The notes beneath the pieces are model-generated. The model was not told the DNA's origin. It made no database searches and worked only from the letters and a program-made list of their open reading frames with translations. Both the position numbers and the translations under genes were made by a program. 64,000 nt of DNA from positions 372,001 to 436,000 of the forward strand of contig CAWKCO010000011.1 in NCBI GenBank assembly GCA_963848175.1, given 5' to 3'. Positions within the stretch are counted from its first letter, which is position 1; each line of letters opens with the position of its first letter. The stretch comes from JAMZMI01 sp963848175 (GTDB lineage Bacteria; Bacteroidota; Bacteroidia; Cytophagales; Cyclobacteriaceae). This document shows, one piece after another, positions 39,151 through 49,243 of this stretch.

Positions 39151-42100
39151 CTGTTCCTCCGGTAGACGTTATATTGATATGTTCAATATTGAATGATCCG
39201 CCAACCATTTCTACGCGCATTATTTGCGTTCCTGCGCTCAACGAAACATCAGATTTGGTAATCAACTGGTAGTTGCCCCATCCGCCGGTACTCGGCACGG
39301 TCATATTTCCAGTTTTATCCGATCCACCAAATAGAACTTTGACTGTTGAAGATCCAGATCCATCTCTAGCAATATTAAGATCAATATCATAAGTTCCAGC
39401 GCTAGCCACATTCACAGTGTACTCAAGCCACTCTCCAGCTTCTATCCAACCAACAGTATAACCCCCAGATCCTGAATGACTTTGAATATCTACACCATCA
39501 TTGCGATATGCGCCTCCTTGATTGTTAGTATCGGTATCGTTGAAAGCAACTCCTTGTCCGCCAAGATCATAATTTTCAGCTTCAACCTTTCCAGGAATGC
39601 CAATTGCAGACCCTCCGTATGGCTGTTGACCACTACCTCCACTATTGACAGTCACGCCACATGTAGCCGTTTTACTACCACTATTTGTGGTGACGGTGAT
39701 AGTCGCAGATCCTGCCGACACGGCAGTCACCACACCAGAACTATTCACTGTAGCCACAGAATTGTTAGACGATGACCATGTTACAGATTTGTTAGTAGCA
39801 TTGGAAGGGCTCACCGTTTCATTCAAATCCGCTGTACCTCCAATAGACATATTGGAACCTGGGCAACCAGATATTGACACGCTAGTTGGAATAACCGGAC
39901 TGCTACCAGAAAGCTGGCGTCTCAACAACCCGGCTCCAGCCGTAGACCCATAAAAATATCTATTACCATCTGAAGGTGTAGCTATAACACCAGAAGTGAA
40001 TCCTCCAAACGCGATATCTCCAGACCAATCTTCCCAAGTAACATTATTAGCTCCATTGATTGTACCTCTATATACACCATATGTTTGTTGCTGTCTGTGA
40101 TCATAGATGTTTAAGATAATCTTGTTATCATAACCCGCAATACCACCTTTAGTGTTGAATCTAAAATCGGAAGCGGCATCAGCATACCAACTAGGCGTAT
40201 TGAGACCCGTGGCATCACTTTGCTCAAAGACAGTATTCCAAGTGGCACCATCGTTCATTGAAAGCACTCCTTTGGTCACGCCATTTACATAGCCATAGTA
40301 GAACAAATAAAGCTGACTGCCATCCATCCAGACGGCCACTTCAGAATCCCAGCCTGATCCGGCCACATTCATTTTGGTGAAGCTCCAGCTTGCTCCATTG
40401 TTATTAGAAGTTCCTTTATACAAACCTTGGCCTCCTGAAGGATTTCCGCCGTTCACGGTGAGGTATACGATATTTGCATTAGTTGGGTGAGGAGCAATTT
40501 TCTTCACTCTAATGTTGTTGTTCCAAATGAGATTCATCGTATTAGACCCTCCATTAGCTGCTGACCACAGATTATCTATCATATAGAGACCATAGTCATT
40601 GCTCGCAGCAAACACACGATCCTTCTTAGCTGGTGAAACAGCAATATCACGATACTTGCCCCTATCCGCCGTGGCGTTATTGCTTCTCTGGCTTCCATTT
40701 ACTGAAGTCCACTGATCTGAAGTCGAAGGAGTATTACTTAAGATTTTAGTCCACAATCTCGCGTCGCTGAAACATATTCCTCCATAACACTGGGGTGCTG
40801 CATCTGAAATCACAATAGCTTGACCATTGGCCTCACCAATAGCTACACTTTGAGCATCAGATTGGTTACCCGCATTTCTCATTTGCATATTACTCCATGA
40901 AACACCGCTATCCCAACTTTCTACCCAGCCATTGTCAGCCATACCTTGAATGACATAGTTCTTATGAACAGCTACATCAAACGTATAGGTGCTCGCAGTT
41001 CCTTTGCTCGAATATGTTGGAGTGCCACTTACACTGAAATTATTGTTCGGTGTAGAATATTTGTTGTTCCAGTTCCATCCCCAACCAGATCCACCTGGTG
41101 TAGCTTGGAAAATGGTTTGATTGGAAGTAGACCATAGCGCTCTACTCCAGCTTGTAGGTGTGTAATGCGCAACACGAGGATTAGGCGTAGCTCGATCCCA
41201 TCCTGGGTCATATCCTGATGTTCCTTCCCATATTTTCTTCCAAGAATAGTTAGATAGGTTGTTTCCACTCCAGTTAAAAGTGCCCTCATATAAGCCTGGT
41301 CTACTACCCAGAATAGCCATTGTCACTTTATGAGAAGAACCATTATCTCGCGGATCTACCTCAGGATACCAATAGTTTGCGCTACCATCTAGCCCATTCA
41401 TTTTGGATTGCCAGTTGATACTCGAGGTGCTGGTCACATACAAATCATGGTTGAAAGTACCATACAGGTATTGCCCGTTTGCGCTGAGTGCCACACCTGT
41501 ATTCGTTCCAGGGTTTCCACCCAAGGCGAACCAAGACGCTCCACCATTGGTACTCTTAAATACACCTTGTGAAGTTCCCATATACACATTATTAGAATTG
41601 CTCTTATCAAATTGTATAGTATATACATTTCGATCGCCGCTTCCGCTAATATTTATAGTAGACCAGCTTGATCCTCCATTGGTTGTGCGATAAAGGACGA
41701 TATTCCCATTTTTGGACATGCCAAAATTCCCAGCGAAACCGCCATCATCTCTCCAGCCAACACCAGCAATGGCATTATTCTGATTGTTTGGATCAACGCC
41801 AATCGCGCCAATCGACATACTTTTAGTTTGGGAGACAAGACTAAAATTGTTACCCCCGTCATTAGAGACTTCTAGACCATAGAGCGTACCCACAAACATC
41901 TTATTAGCATTGCCGAAAGGTATCCCCACAGCGTAAACTCTATTTTGCTTAAGATTCCCCTTGTGGTACCAAGAGTTACCATTGTTGACACTCTCATAAA
42001 TTCCTTCCATATCGGAGGCCAGAATGAGTCTGTTTGGAGTGTTTGGATCACATACTATATCCTGAACCTGACCACCCGCTCCCGGGTTGATAGATTCCCA

Positions 42101-42166
42101 TTGTGCCATTGCGAGGCTAGTCGCAAAACACAGGATTGACATTAAAACGCTTAATTTTTTCATCAT
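37664..42166 (-). CDS. Paralog C: exported propeller with Big_2, CBM6, two CBM4/9-like modules and T9SS tail
   Basis: 1500 aa. Signal peptide MKKLSVLMSILCFATSLAMAQ; propeller about 22-750 with WESINPGAGGQVQDIV, LASDMEGIYES and repeated Asp-box turns. Then Big_2 (about 755-835, ISGCPGSNMSIGG ... VTWSSSNNSVATV), CBM6 (about 849-1000, IPGKVEAENYDLGGQG, AGEWLEYTVNVASAGTYD), a CBM4/9-like beta-sandwich (about 1004-1160, NLVSNAEFDNALTNWS), Big_2, a second CBM4/9-like module (about 1249-1410, NIVSNGEFDSGTANW), and T9SS tail from LYPNPMAIG. The CBM6 indicates binding of a beta-glycan. Own terminator; start ATGATG at 42166. Confidence 0.85.
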   Translation of the reverse strand: MMKKLSVLMSILCFATSLAMAQWESINPGAGGQVQDIVCDPNTPNRLILASDMEGIYESVNNGNSWYHKGNLKQNRVYAVGIPFGNANKMFVGTLYGLEVSNDGGNNFSLVSQTKSMSIGAIGVDPNNQNNAIAGVGWRDDGGFAGNFGMSKNGNIVLYRTTNGGSSWSTINISGSGDRNVYTIQFDKSNSNNVYMGTSQGVFKSTNGGASWFALGGNPGTNTGVALSANGQYLYGTFNHDLYVTSTSSINWQSKMNGLDGSANYWYPEVDPRDNGSSHKVTMAILGSRPGLYEGTFNWSGNNLSNYSWKKIWEGTSGYDPGWDRATPNPRVAHYTPTSWSRALWSTSNQTIFQATPGGSGWGWNWNNKYSTPNNNFSVSGTPTYSSKGTASTYTFDVAVHKNYVIQGMADNGWVESWDSGVSWSNMQMRNAGNQSDAQSVAIGEANGQAIVISDAAPQCYGGICFSDARLWTKILSNTPSTSDQWTSVNGSQRSNNATADRGKYRDIAVSPAKKDRVFAASNDYGLYMIDNLWSAANGGSNTMNLIWNNNIRVKKIAPHPTNANIVYLTVNGGNPSGGQGLYKGTSNNNGASWSFTKMNVAGSGWDSEVAVWMDGSQLYLFYYGYVNGVTKGVLSMNDGATWNTVFEQSDATGLNTPSWYADAASDFRFNTKGGIAGYDNKIILNIYDHRQQQTYGVYRGTINGANNVTWEDWSGDIAFGGFTSGVIATPSDGNRYFYGSTAGAGLLRRQLSGSSPVIPTSVSISGCPGSNMSIGGTADLNETVSPSNATNKSVTWSSSNNSVATVNSSGVVTAVSAGSATITVTTNSGSKTATCGVTVNSGGSGQQPYGGSAIGIPGKVEAENYDLGGQGVAFNDTDTNNQGGAYRNDGVDIQSHSGSGGYTVGWIEAGEWLEYTVNVASAGTYDIDLNIARDGSGSSTVKVLFGGSDKTGNMTVPSTGGWGNYQLITKSDVSLSAGTQIMRVEMVGGSFNIEHINITSTGGTGGCTNPNLVSNAEFDNALTNWSTYSGQNGSSATSSVVTNGGLSGTNSALINISNGGSVGSSDIQFWNNVSLVSGKTYEVIYQAKAVSNRTMRVQLHQDGGGWTGYGEHTINLSSSAATYSFDVTMSTTDNNARLNFFLGGSSANVWIDGVIVREKCANPIIPTSVSISGCPGSNMTIGGTVDLNETVSPSNATDKSVTWSSSNNSVATVSSSGLVTAVAAGSATITVTTVSGSKTATCGVTVSAPVCNNPNIVSNGEFDSGTANWQFYVNTGAGANASWAVVSGAGLSGSNSAKVTISNGSNADSQVQLYSNLGSLTSGKTYQVIFKAKAAGSRSMRVGVLKGSSPWTNYLSQNVNLTTSVQDFTLEFTMSENSSDSRVDFFLGNNNNDVWVDAVIVKEKCSSGSRNAAPIASLSEVKLYPNPMAIGQELTIDASELSQFNMQIISMEGRVIFEKQFSSVESSIKLRVDELNHSGIYMIRFNDGTNQWVQKLIVR

Positions 42167-42631
42167 AAGTTTTTGGATTTTGTGTTATAAATTTTGATTG
42201 TTTGGATATACTCCAAAAAAAAATTGCTTACTCTCTTTGGAGATATTTGCACTCTAAATTTTGTCTAAAATCCTTTCCTTATCCTCATTATTTATAATTC
42301 AAAATTAAATTTACGAAAGCTCATAAATTCTCATCTCATTTCGATGTTCATATTAAATCATTCGATAAAACATCATTTTTTATCGATATAACAATAATGG
42401 TGAATTTTACTAATACGCCATTAAAATGTTTTAAAGAAGAGTAATTGCCTTTTGTATCCGATAATACCATGGAAGGCTTAGCAACTTTGAACTCTCCTGA
42501 GTTTCAATAAACGATTCTCAGCACAACCACGCCTACCGTTTTTACGCACTTTGACAGGTCTTTTTTTTGTCTAATCTTAAATAATGGAATAATCACTCAA
42601 TTATAGAATTTGCTCTGACCCGTCCAAAAAA

Positions 42632-42665
42632 AAAAAAGCACGAGCCGTTTGGCTCGTGCTTTTTT
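42632..42665 (-). terminator. Terminator of propeller gene D
   Basis: Identical stem to 37602-37635, preceded by a longer A-run. Confidence 0.9.
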
Positions 42666-44180
42666 ACTATTTGGTTCTTAATCAGGTGAGGTGTTATCTC
42701 ACGATGAGTTTTTGTACCCACTGATTAGTGCCATCATTGAATCGAATCATATATATTCCATTGTGATTCAGTTCATCAACTCTCAGTTTGATAGATGACT
42801 CCACACTAGAGAATTGCTTTTCAAAAATCACTCTGCCCTCCATGCTAATGATCTGCATATTGAACTGCGAAAGCTCAGATGCATCTATGGTCAATTCTTG
42901 ACCTATAGCCATTGGGTTAGGATAAAGCTTCACTTCTGAAAGACTAGCGATAGGAGCTGCATTTCTAGACCCTGAAGAGCACTTCTCTTTCACAATCACA
43001 GCATCCACCCACACGTCGTTGTTGTTGTTTCCTAAGAAGAAATCAACTCTAGAATCACTACTATTTTCACTCATTGTAAACTCTAAAGTGAAGTCTTGTA
43101 CAGAGGTAGTCAGATTCACATTTTGAGATAAATAGTTAGTCCATGGACTTGATCCTTTCAAGACTCCCACACGCATTGATCTAGACCCTGCAGCTTTTGC
43201 TTTGAAGATTACTTGATAGGTTTTGCCGCTAGTAAGTGAGCCAAGATTTGAATACAGCTGAACTTGAGAATCAGCATTTGATCCATTGCTAATGGTTACT
43301 TTCGCAGAATTACTTCCAGAAAGACCCGCTCCTGAAACAACTGCCCAACTTGCGTTAGCCCCTGCTCCAGTGTTGACATAGAATTGCCAGTTTGCAGTAC
43401 CGCTATCAAATTCTCCATTGCTTACAATATTTGGATTGTTACATGCAGGAGCAGATACAGTTACACCACATGTGGCAGTTTTGCTTCCGCTAACTGTAGT
43501 CACTGTAATAGTCGCTGAACCTGCAGCTACTGCTGTTACTAAACCAGAGCTGCTCACAGTCGCAACAGAATTATTGCTTGAAGACCAAGTCACGCTCTTA
43601 TCGGTTGCATTAGATGGAGAAACTGTCTCGTTCAAGTTAGCAGTTGCTCCAATGGTCATGTTAGACCCTGGGCAGCCACTAATAGAAACACTTGTTGGAA
43701 TAATAGGGTTAGCACATTTCTCTCTTACTATCACACCATCTATCCAAACATTGGCACTACTACCTCCCAAGAAGAAATTCAGTCGGGCATTATTGTCTGT
43801 TGTCGACATGGTCACTTCAAAACTGTAGGTAGCTGCTGAGCTACTCAAATTGATAGTATGTTCTCCATAGCCTGTCCATCCACCACCATCTTGGTGTAGT
43901 TGAACTCTCATCGTTCTGTTGGATACAGCTTTGGCTTGGTAGATCACCTCGTAAGTTTTACCGCTTACTAAGCTTACATTATTCCAAAACTGAACATCTG
44001 AACTTCCAACTGATCCACCATTGCTGATATTGATCAATGCTGAATTGGTACCTGATAGACCGCCATTGGTTACGACGGATGATGTAGCAGATGATCCATT
44101 TTGACCAGAATAGGTAGACCAATTTGAGAGCGCACTGTCAAATTCCGCATTGGAGACCAAATTAGGATTCGTACAACCTC
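42634..44180 (-). repeat. 1.5-kb direct repeat, copy 2 (3' part and terminator of gene D)
   Basis: Partner of 37604-39150. Recombination between the two copies would delete 5030 bp and leave one intact fusion of the D propeller with the C tail. Confidence 0.85.
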
Positions 44181-47100
44181 CTGATCCTGCATTTACCGTC
44201 ACGCCGCAAGTGGCCGTTTTACTGCCACTATTTGTAGTCACGGTGATAGTGGCAGACCCTGCCGCTACAGCAGTCACCAAACCTGTATTGCTTACGGTAG
44301 CCACAGAATTGTTGCTTGAAGACCAAGTGACGCTTTTATCCGTTGCATTTGATGGCAACACTGTTTCATCAAGATTGGCTGTTGCGCCAATTTCCAAGTT
44401 GCTTCCAGGACATCCAGAAACAGAAACACTAGTAGGCACAACCACTGCTGGCACCACCGTAACATCACATGTGGCAGTTTTGCTTCCGCTCACTGTAGTT
44501 ACTGTAATCGTAGCTGATCCTGCAGCTACGGCTGTTACCAAACCTGAGTTACTTACAGTAGCTACTGATGTATTACTTGATGACCAGGTAACGTTTTTAT
44601 CGGTCGCATTAGAAGGAGCTACTGTTTCGTCTAGATTTACAGCTCCTCCAACTGTCACACTTGAACTTGGACAGCCGCTGATTGAAACACTTGTTGGAAT
44701 GATGGTATTAGCACATTTCTCGCTCACCACAACACCATCTATCCATACATTGGCAGAGCTTCCGCCCAAAAAGAAGTTAAGGCGCGCATTGCTATCCGTA
44801 GTAGACATTGTCACTTCGAAGGTATAATCCGCAGAAGACGTGGTAAGATTTATGGTATGCTCGCCATATCCTGTCCAGCCACCACCTTCTTGGTGCAATT
44901 GCACTCTCATAGTTCTATTAGACGCGGCTTTGGCTTTGTATTTCACTTCATACGTTTTACCACTAACCAAACTAACGTTATTCCATAATTGAATATCTGA
45001 ACTCCCTACAGACCCACCATTACTAATATCGGTGAAGGCAGAATTTGTTCCAGACAAACCTCCATTGGTAACAACAGAAGTAGTCGCAACTGATCCATTT
45101 TGACCAGAATAGGCTGACCATCCTGAAAGGGCATTATCAAACTCGCCATTTGTCACTAGATTATTACTCGAACATGGCTCTGGTGCATTGGTGGTCGCAC
45201 TAGCCTCACCAGTGTAGGCAGAGTTGCCAGCAGAATTATAAGCCCTAACCTTGTAAGTATAGGACGTAGATGCAGACAATCCAGAATCAGTGAAAGACGA
45301 TCCAGAAGCTGTTCCTACTTGGCTATAACTTCCCGATCCTTGCTTGCGCTCAATTTTGAACCCCGACTCGTTGTTAGAATTATCATTCCAACTAAGGCTT
45401 ATCTGACCAGAAGAAACTGTGCTAGCAGCCAGATTACTAGGAGCATTTGGTGGAGTGGTAGCTACCGCATCCACTGCTCTTTTGATCGCCCCTGCTCCTG
45501 CTGTTGAAGCAAAGAAATAGCGATTACCATCCATCCCTTCTTTAACTATAGCTGAAGTGAATCCACCAAAATGAATATCTCCCGTCCAATCTTCCCAAGA
45601 AACATTATTAGCTCCATTGATTGTGCCTCTATAGACACCATAAGTTTGTTGCTGACGATGATCATAATAACACAAGACAATTTTATTGTCATATCCAGCG
45701 ATTCCACCTTTACTCGAGAATCTAAAGTCTTCAGCAACCTGTGAATACCAACTTGGGGTATTTAGGCCTTTAGCAATATTGGAAGTCATCACAGTATTCC
45801 ATGTATTACCTTGATCCATAGAGAGCATTCCTTTGAATTCTCCTCCTATGTAGCCAAAGTAGAATACATAAACTTGGCCGTTGTATTCCCAAACATCTAC
45901 CTCTGCATCCCAACCAGAACCTGACAAAATTTGGCTGAAGTTCCAGTTGCTGCCACTTTTAACCCCTTTGTATACACCTTGTCCTCCTCCACTATTGGAT
46001 GTAACAAAAACAATGTCTGCGTTGGTAGGGTGAGGAGCAATTTTCTTAGTTCTAATTCCTGCAAGTCCAATATACTGCAAGTTAGATGCACCATTAGCAG
46101 CAGCCCAGAGATCATCAATCATGAATACTCCATAATCATTGCTACATGCAAAAACCCTATCTCTCTTAACCGGAGAGACGGAAATATCTCGATATTGACC
46201 GCCATTAAACGTCCCATTCGGCCCCTTTACACTACCATTCACCTGAATCCACTCATCTGATGTAGAAGGGGTAGCGCTAAGGATTTTTGTCCAAAGACGT
46301 CCTCCACTAAAGCAAGCTCCTCCATAACAACTCGGAGATGACTCTGAGATCGCAATATATTTACCATTGTCATATCCAATATCTGCACTCTGTGAATCCG
46401 ACTGTTGTCCTTTGAATCTCATCTGCATATTGCTCCAAGATTCTCCACCATCCCAACTTTCCATCCAGCCATTATCAGCCATTGTTTGAATCATATAACT
46501 ACCTTGCATGGCAATACCATACGTATAGGTACTGGCTGTTCCACGACCGCTATATGTAGGATTTCCTCCAACGTTGAAGTTATTATTTGGGATACTGTAT
46601 TTATTGTTCCAGTTCCAACCCCATCCAGATCCTCCTGGTGTTGCTTGAAAAATGGTTTGATTTGTCGTAGACCAAATCGCTCGCGACCAGCTAGCAGGAG
46701 TATAATGAGCTACTCTAGGGTTTGGAGTGGCTTTATCCCATCCTGTATCATACCCTGACGTGCCTTCCCATATTTTCTTCCAAGAATAGTTGGAAAGTGA
46801 GTTCCCACTCCAATTGAATGTACCCTCATACAATCCAGGTCTATCACCCAGTATAGCCATTGTTACTTTATGAGAGCTGCCATTATCCCTTGGATCCACT
46901 TCAGGATACCAATATTTGGCATTTCCATCCAGTCCAGACATTTTTGACTGCCAACTGATAGACGCTGTACTCGTCACATAAAGGTCATAATTAAATGTAC
47001 CATACAAATATTGACCATTTGGGCTCAAGGAAACCCCTGTATTGGTTCCAGGGTTTCCACCCAAAGCGAACCAAGACGCTCCTGCGTTGGTAGATTTGAA

Positions 47101-47724
47101 CACGCCTTGAGAGGTACCCATATATGCGATATTCGCATTATTTTTGTCGAACTGAATGCTGTAGACATTTCTATCTCCCGATCCACTTATTTCAATTTTC
47201 TGCCAAGAACTACCACCATTGGTTGATCTAAAGGTGACAATATTACCATTTCTAGACATCCCGAAGTTACTTGCAAAATCACTATCATCTCTCCAACCAA
47301 CACCCGCTATTACGGTATTGGTACTTGAGGGACTCACTGCGATAGCACCGATAGACAACTTTTTGGAAGATGCTACTAGATCAAAATGACTTCCTGCATC
47401 ATTTGACACTTCCAGCCCATACAAAGTACCGACAAACATTTTGTTGGAATTGCCCGGGGTGATAGCAACAGCATACACACGATTCTGCTTCAAGTGACCA
47501 GTTTCATGCCATGATTGACCATTGTCAGTACTCTCATACACTCCCTCCATATCAGATGCCAAAAAGACACGGTTAGGTATGTTAGGGTCACATACAATAT
47601 CCTGTACCTGACCACCAGCACCTGGGTTGATGGATTGCCATTGCCCAAAAGAGTTGATTGAGCTTAGCATTGCTACGAAGAGCAATACCATTTGAAATTT
47701 GATTGTTAAGTTTTGGTTTTTCAT
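42694..47724 (-). CDS. Paralog D: largest exported propeller, FN3, three CBM4/9-like, three Big_2, T9SS tail
   Basis: 1676 aa. Signal peptide ending SSINSFGQ; propeller about 30-745 (WQSINPGAGGQVQDIVCDP, LASDMEGVYESTDNG). FN3 about 756-840 (APSNLAASTVSSGQISLSWN), CBM4/9-like about 848-1000 (NLVTNGEFDNALSGW), two Big_2 about 1005-1170, CBM4/9-like about 1178-1330, Big_2 about 1336-1420, CBM4/9-like about 1425-1580, T9SS tail from about 1593 (LYPNPMAIG). The frame is fully intact over 5 kb. Internal CBM copies at about 44715-45170 and 43715-44180 are clearly related. Start MKNQNLTIKFQMVLLFVAML at 47724. Likely exported and surface-attached or released by type IX secretion. Confidence 0.87.
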   Translation of the reverse strand: MKNQNLTIKFQMVLLFVAMLSSINSFGQWQSINPGAGGQVQDIVCDPNIPNRVFLASDMEGVYESTDNGQSWHETGHLKQNRVYAVAITPGNSNKMFVGTLYGLEVSNDAGSHFDLVASSKKLSIGAIAVSPSSTNTVIAGVGWRDDSDFASNFGMSRNGNIVTFRSTNGGSSWQKIEISGSGDRNVYSIQFDKNNANIAYMGTSQGVFKSTNAGASWFALGGNPGTNTGVSLSPNGQYLYGTFNYDLYVTSTASISWQSKMSGLDGNAKYWYPEVDPRDNGSSHKVTMAILGDRPGLYEGTFNWSGNSLSNYSWKKIWEGTSGYDTGWDKATPNPRVAHYTPASWSRAIWSTTNQTIFQATPGGSGWGWNWNNKYSIPNNNFNVGGNPTYSGRGTASTYTYGIAMQGSYMIQTMADNGWMESWDGGESWSNMQMRFKGQQSDSQSADIGYDNGKYIAISESSPSCYGGACFSGGRLWTKILSATPSTSDEWIQVNGSVKGPNGTFNGGQYRDISVSPVKRDRVFACSNDYGVFMIDDLWAAANGASNLQYIGLAGIRTKKIAPHPTNADIVFVTSNSGGGQGVYKGVKSGSNWNFSQILSGSGWDAEVDVWEYNGQVYVFYFGYIGGEFKGMLSMDQGNTWNTVMTSNIAKGLNTPSWYSQVAEDFRFSSKGGIAGYDNKIVLCYYDHRQQQTYGVYRGTINGANNVSWEDWTGDIHFGGFTSAIVKEGMDGNRYFFASTAGAGAIKRAVDAVATTPPNAPSNLAASTVSSGQISLSWNDNSNNESGFKIERKQGSGSYSQVGTASGSSFTDSGLSASTSYTYKVRAYNSAGNSAYTGEASATTNAPEPCSSNNLVTNGEFDNALSGWSAYSGQNGSVATTSVVTNGGLSGTNSAFTDISNGGSVGSSDIQLWNNVSLVSGKTYEVKYKAKAASNRTMRVQLHQEGGGWTGYGEHTINLTTSSADYTFEVTMSTTDSNARLNFFLGGSSANVWIDGVVVSEKCANTIIPTSVSISGCPSSSVTVGGAVNLDETVAPSNATDKNVTWSSSNTSVATVSNSGLVTAVAAGSATITVTTVSGSKTATCDVTVVPAVVVPTSVSVSGCPGSNLEIGATANLDETVLPSNATDKSVTWSSSNNSVATVSNTGLVTAVAAGSATITVTTNSGSKTATCGVTVNAGSGGCTNPNLVSNAEFDSALSNWSTYSGQNGSSATSSVVTNGGLSGTNSALINISNGGSVGSSDVQFWNNVSLVSGKTYEVIYQAKAVSNRTMRVQLHQDGGGWTGYGEHTINLSSSAATYSFEVTMSTTDNNARLNFFLGGSSANVWIDGVIVREKCANPIIPTSVSISGCPGSNMTIGATANLNETVSPSNATDKSVTWSSSNNSVATVSSSGLVTAVAAGSATITVTTVSGSKTATCGVTVSAPACNNPNIVSNGEFDSGTANWQFYVNTGAGANASWAVVSGAGLSGSNSAKVTISNGSNADSQVQLYSNLGSLTSGKTYQVIFKAKAAGSRSMRVGVLKGSSPWTNYLSQNVNLTTSVQDFTLEFTMSENSSDSRVDFFLGNNNNDVWVDAVIVKEKCSSGSRNAAPIASLSEVKLYPNPMAIGQELTIDASELSQFNMQIISMEGRVIFEKQFSSVESSIKLRVDELNHNGIYMIRFNDGTNQWVQKLIVR

Positions 47725-47764
47725 AAGTTTTTGTTGTTTGGTTTTGGGTAAAAAAAAATGAACA

Positions 47765-47779
47765 CCTCCGAAACGGAGG
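47765..47779 (-). promoter_or_regulatory. Leader hairpin upstream of gene D
   Basis: CCTCCG-AAA-CGGAGG, about 41 bp upstream of the gene D start. A (33291-33304) and C (42232-42243, TCTC-TTTG-GAGA) have short stems at about 42 and 66 bp. They could protect mRNA 5' ends or influence initiation. Confidence 0.35.
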
Positions 47780-48002
47780 ATTCCTAAACCAATAAAATTA
47801 TTGGGTATTACTTATGAAATAATGACACTTTATAGAAAGTCAGTGAGTAAATATAGGTAAGCTATTATATTAACATTTTATCAACCAAAACAACATTAAA
47901 ATGAGAATAAATCAATTTTAACTTCTATTTTGTTGTAAATATTACAATATTTACGCTATTGATTTAGAAATCATAAGTACAAAACAGGTGTAAAAGATGA
48001 AA

Positions 48003-49088
48003 TCAATCACCAATAGAATGAAGCTCTTGAAACTTCTTAGGAGTAAAACCTGTCTGCTTTCTGAAATTTCTATAGAATACAGATTCAGAATTGTAACCAC
48101 ATCGAATTGCCACAGATAGATTCTTCTCCTCAGAATCTTTTAATAACTCCTGAGCCATTTCAATTCTTGCAGCATTGATATAATCCCAAAAGGACAAGCC
48201 AATAGACTCATTCAAGATTCTGGACATAGTGTGAATTGGCACGCTTATCATCTCAGCTAGCATCTCCATACTGACATCATGTCTCGCAAAAACTTTCTCT
48301 TCTTTCATCAGGCGATGAAGCTCATCAATGTTCTCTTTAAACTCCGATAGATCAGACACATTCGAATGGTGGATTTTATCAGTAGAAAAGATGTTATTTC
48401 GACTAAACAACAACACCATAGTCATAACAATAATGTAGGCATTGCAAAATATGTATGTCAAGCAAAAAACAATCGCAATATGACCTTCAGAGATGAGATC
48501 AAACCGAAAGACATTCATATGAACCATAACTATTAGCCCATTCGCACCTTTAAGAAGTAAGTACCCAAGCAATGGCTTGGTGAAAACATTAGGAATAAAC
48601 CCAGCGTTTTTTCGAATGACATAAGAGATATAGAAGAAATAAAATAATACAGAAAACGTACAGACAGACGACCAAGTCATGTGTGATGGTGTGTAAATCC
48701 AAGCAAACATATCAAATGGTCGGTTGGGCAAAACAATGACCACAAAATAGTAGATAAGAAAAACCACAGAGAGCGATCCATGAAACATCGCTTTTTTTAT
48801 ATCGAAACGATTGGTGAAGCTCCATAAAAGAGATACCAACACCAACGGCCCATAAAGAAGGTTGAAAAACTCATAGAAAAACATGAATAGCGCAAAACGA
48901 GGCGCCAGGAGCTCCACATGAGAATATATGAATTGCAGCGAAGATTCTATTGATAGAAAAATAAAAAACAAGGCATAAAGCCGTGCAACACCTCGTTTTG
49001 CCGTGGTAATAATGGCAATCGCAATGACCAGTGTTTGGAAAATAACCCAAACGTATAGATTTTGACTTAAGTCATTTAAAAACTCCAT
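48003..49088 (-). CDS. AraC-family transcriptional regulator with multi-pass membrane N-terminus
   Basis: 361 aa. The first about 235 residues form seven or so hydrophobic helices (e.g. FQTLVIAIAIITTA, YGPLVLVSLLWSF, VVFLIYYFVVIVLP, AIVFCLTYIFCNAYIIVMT). A linker precedes a C-terminal AraC domain of about 100 residues with both helix-turn-helix units: MLAEMISVPIHTMSRILNES and VAIRCGYNSESVFYRNFRKQ, then TGFTPKKFQEL. Such membrane-anchored regulators are common in Bacteroidota. It is embedded between propeller genes D and E, so it is the best candidate controller of the cluster; this rests on position only. It starts MEFLNDLSQNLYVWVIFQTL. Confidence 0.85.
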   Translation of the reverse strand: MEFLNDLSQNLYVWVIFQTLVIAIAIITTAKRGVARLYALFFIFLSIESSLQFIYSHVELLAPRFALFMFFYEFFNLLYGPLVLVSLLWSFTNRFDIKKAMFHGSLSVVFLIYYFVVIVLPNRPFDMFAWIYTPSHMTWSSVCTFSVLFYFFYISYVIRKNAGFIPNVFTKPLLGYLLLKGANGLIVMVHMNVFRFDLISEGHIAIVFCLTYIFCNAYIIVMTMVLLFSRNNIFSTDKIHHSNVSDLSEFKENIDELHRLMKEEKVFARHDVSMEMLAEMISVPIHTMSRILNESIGLSFWDYINAARIEMAQELLKDSEEKNLSVAIRCGYNSESVFYRNFRKQTGFTPKKFQELHSIGD

Positions 49089-49213
49089 AGTACAGTCGAT
49101 CGTAATGATTGATTTTCTTACCGCACTACAAATGATAACAAATCTCAGTGAATCAATATGTTAACATACAAATCAAAAGAAAAAAGTGCGCTTAAAATGG
49201 AGTGAAAACTCAA

Positions 49214-49243
49214 AAAAGCACGGACAATATTGCCCGTGCTTAA
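49214..49243 (-). terminator. Terminator of gene E
   Basis: AGCACGGACA-ATAT-TGCCCGTGCT stem with an A-run, as behind gene A. Confidence 0.75.

Noticed and set aside
43418..44827. Plus-strand open frames antisense to the Big_2 modules (also near 38442, 39645, 50454, 53625, 58237 and 58983)
   Set aside because: They recur only where Big_2 modules lie on the other strand and read as a Thr/Val/Ala-rich mirror of those codons; no start signals. They are shadows of the modules.
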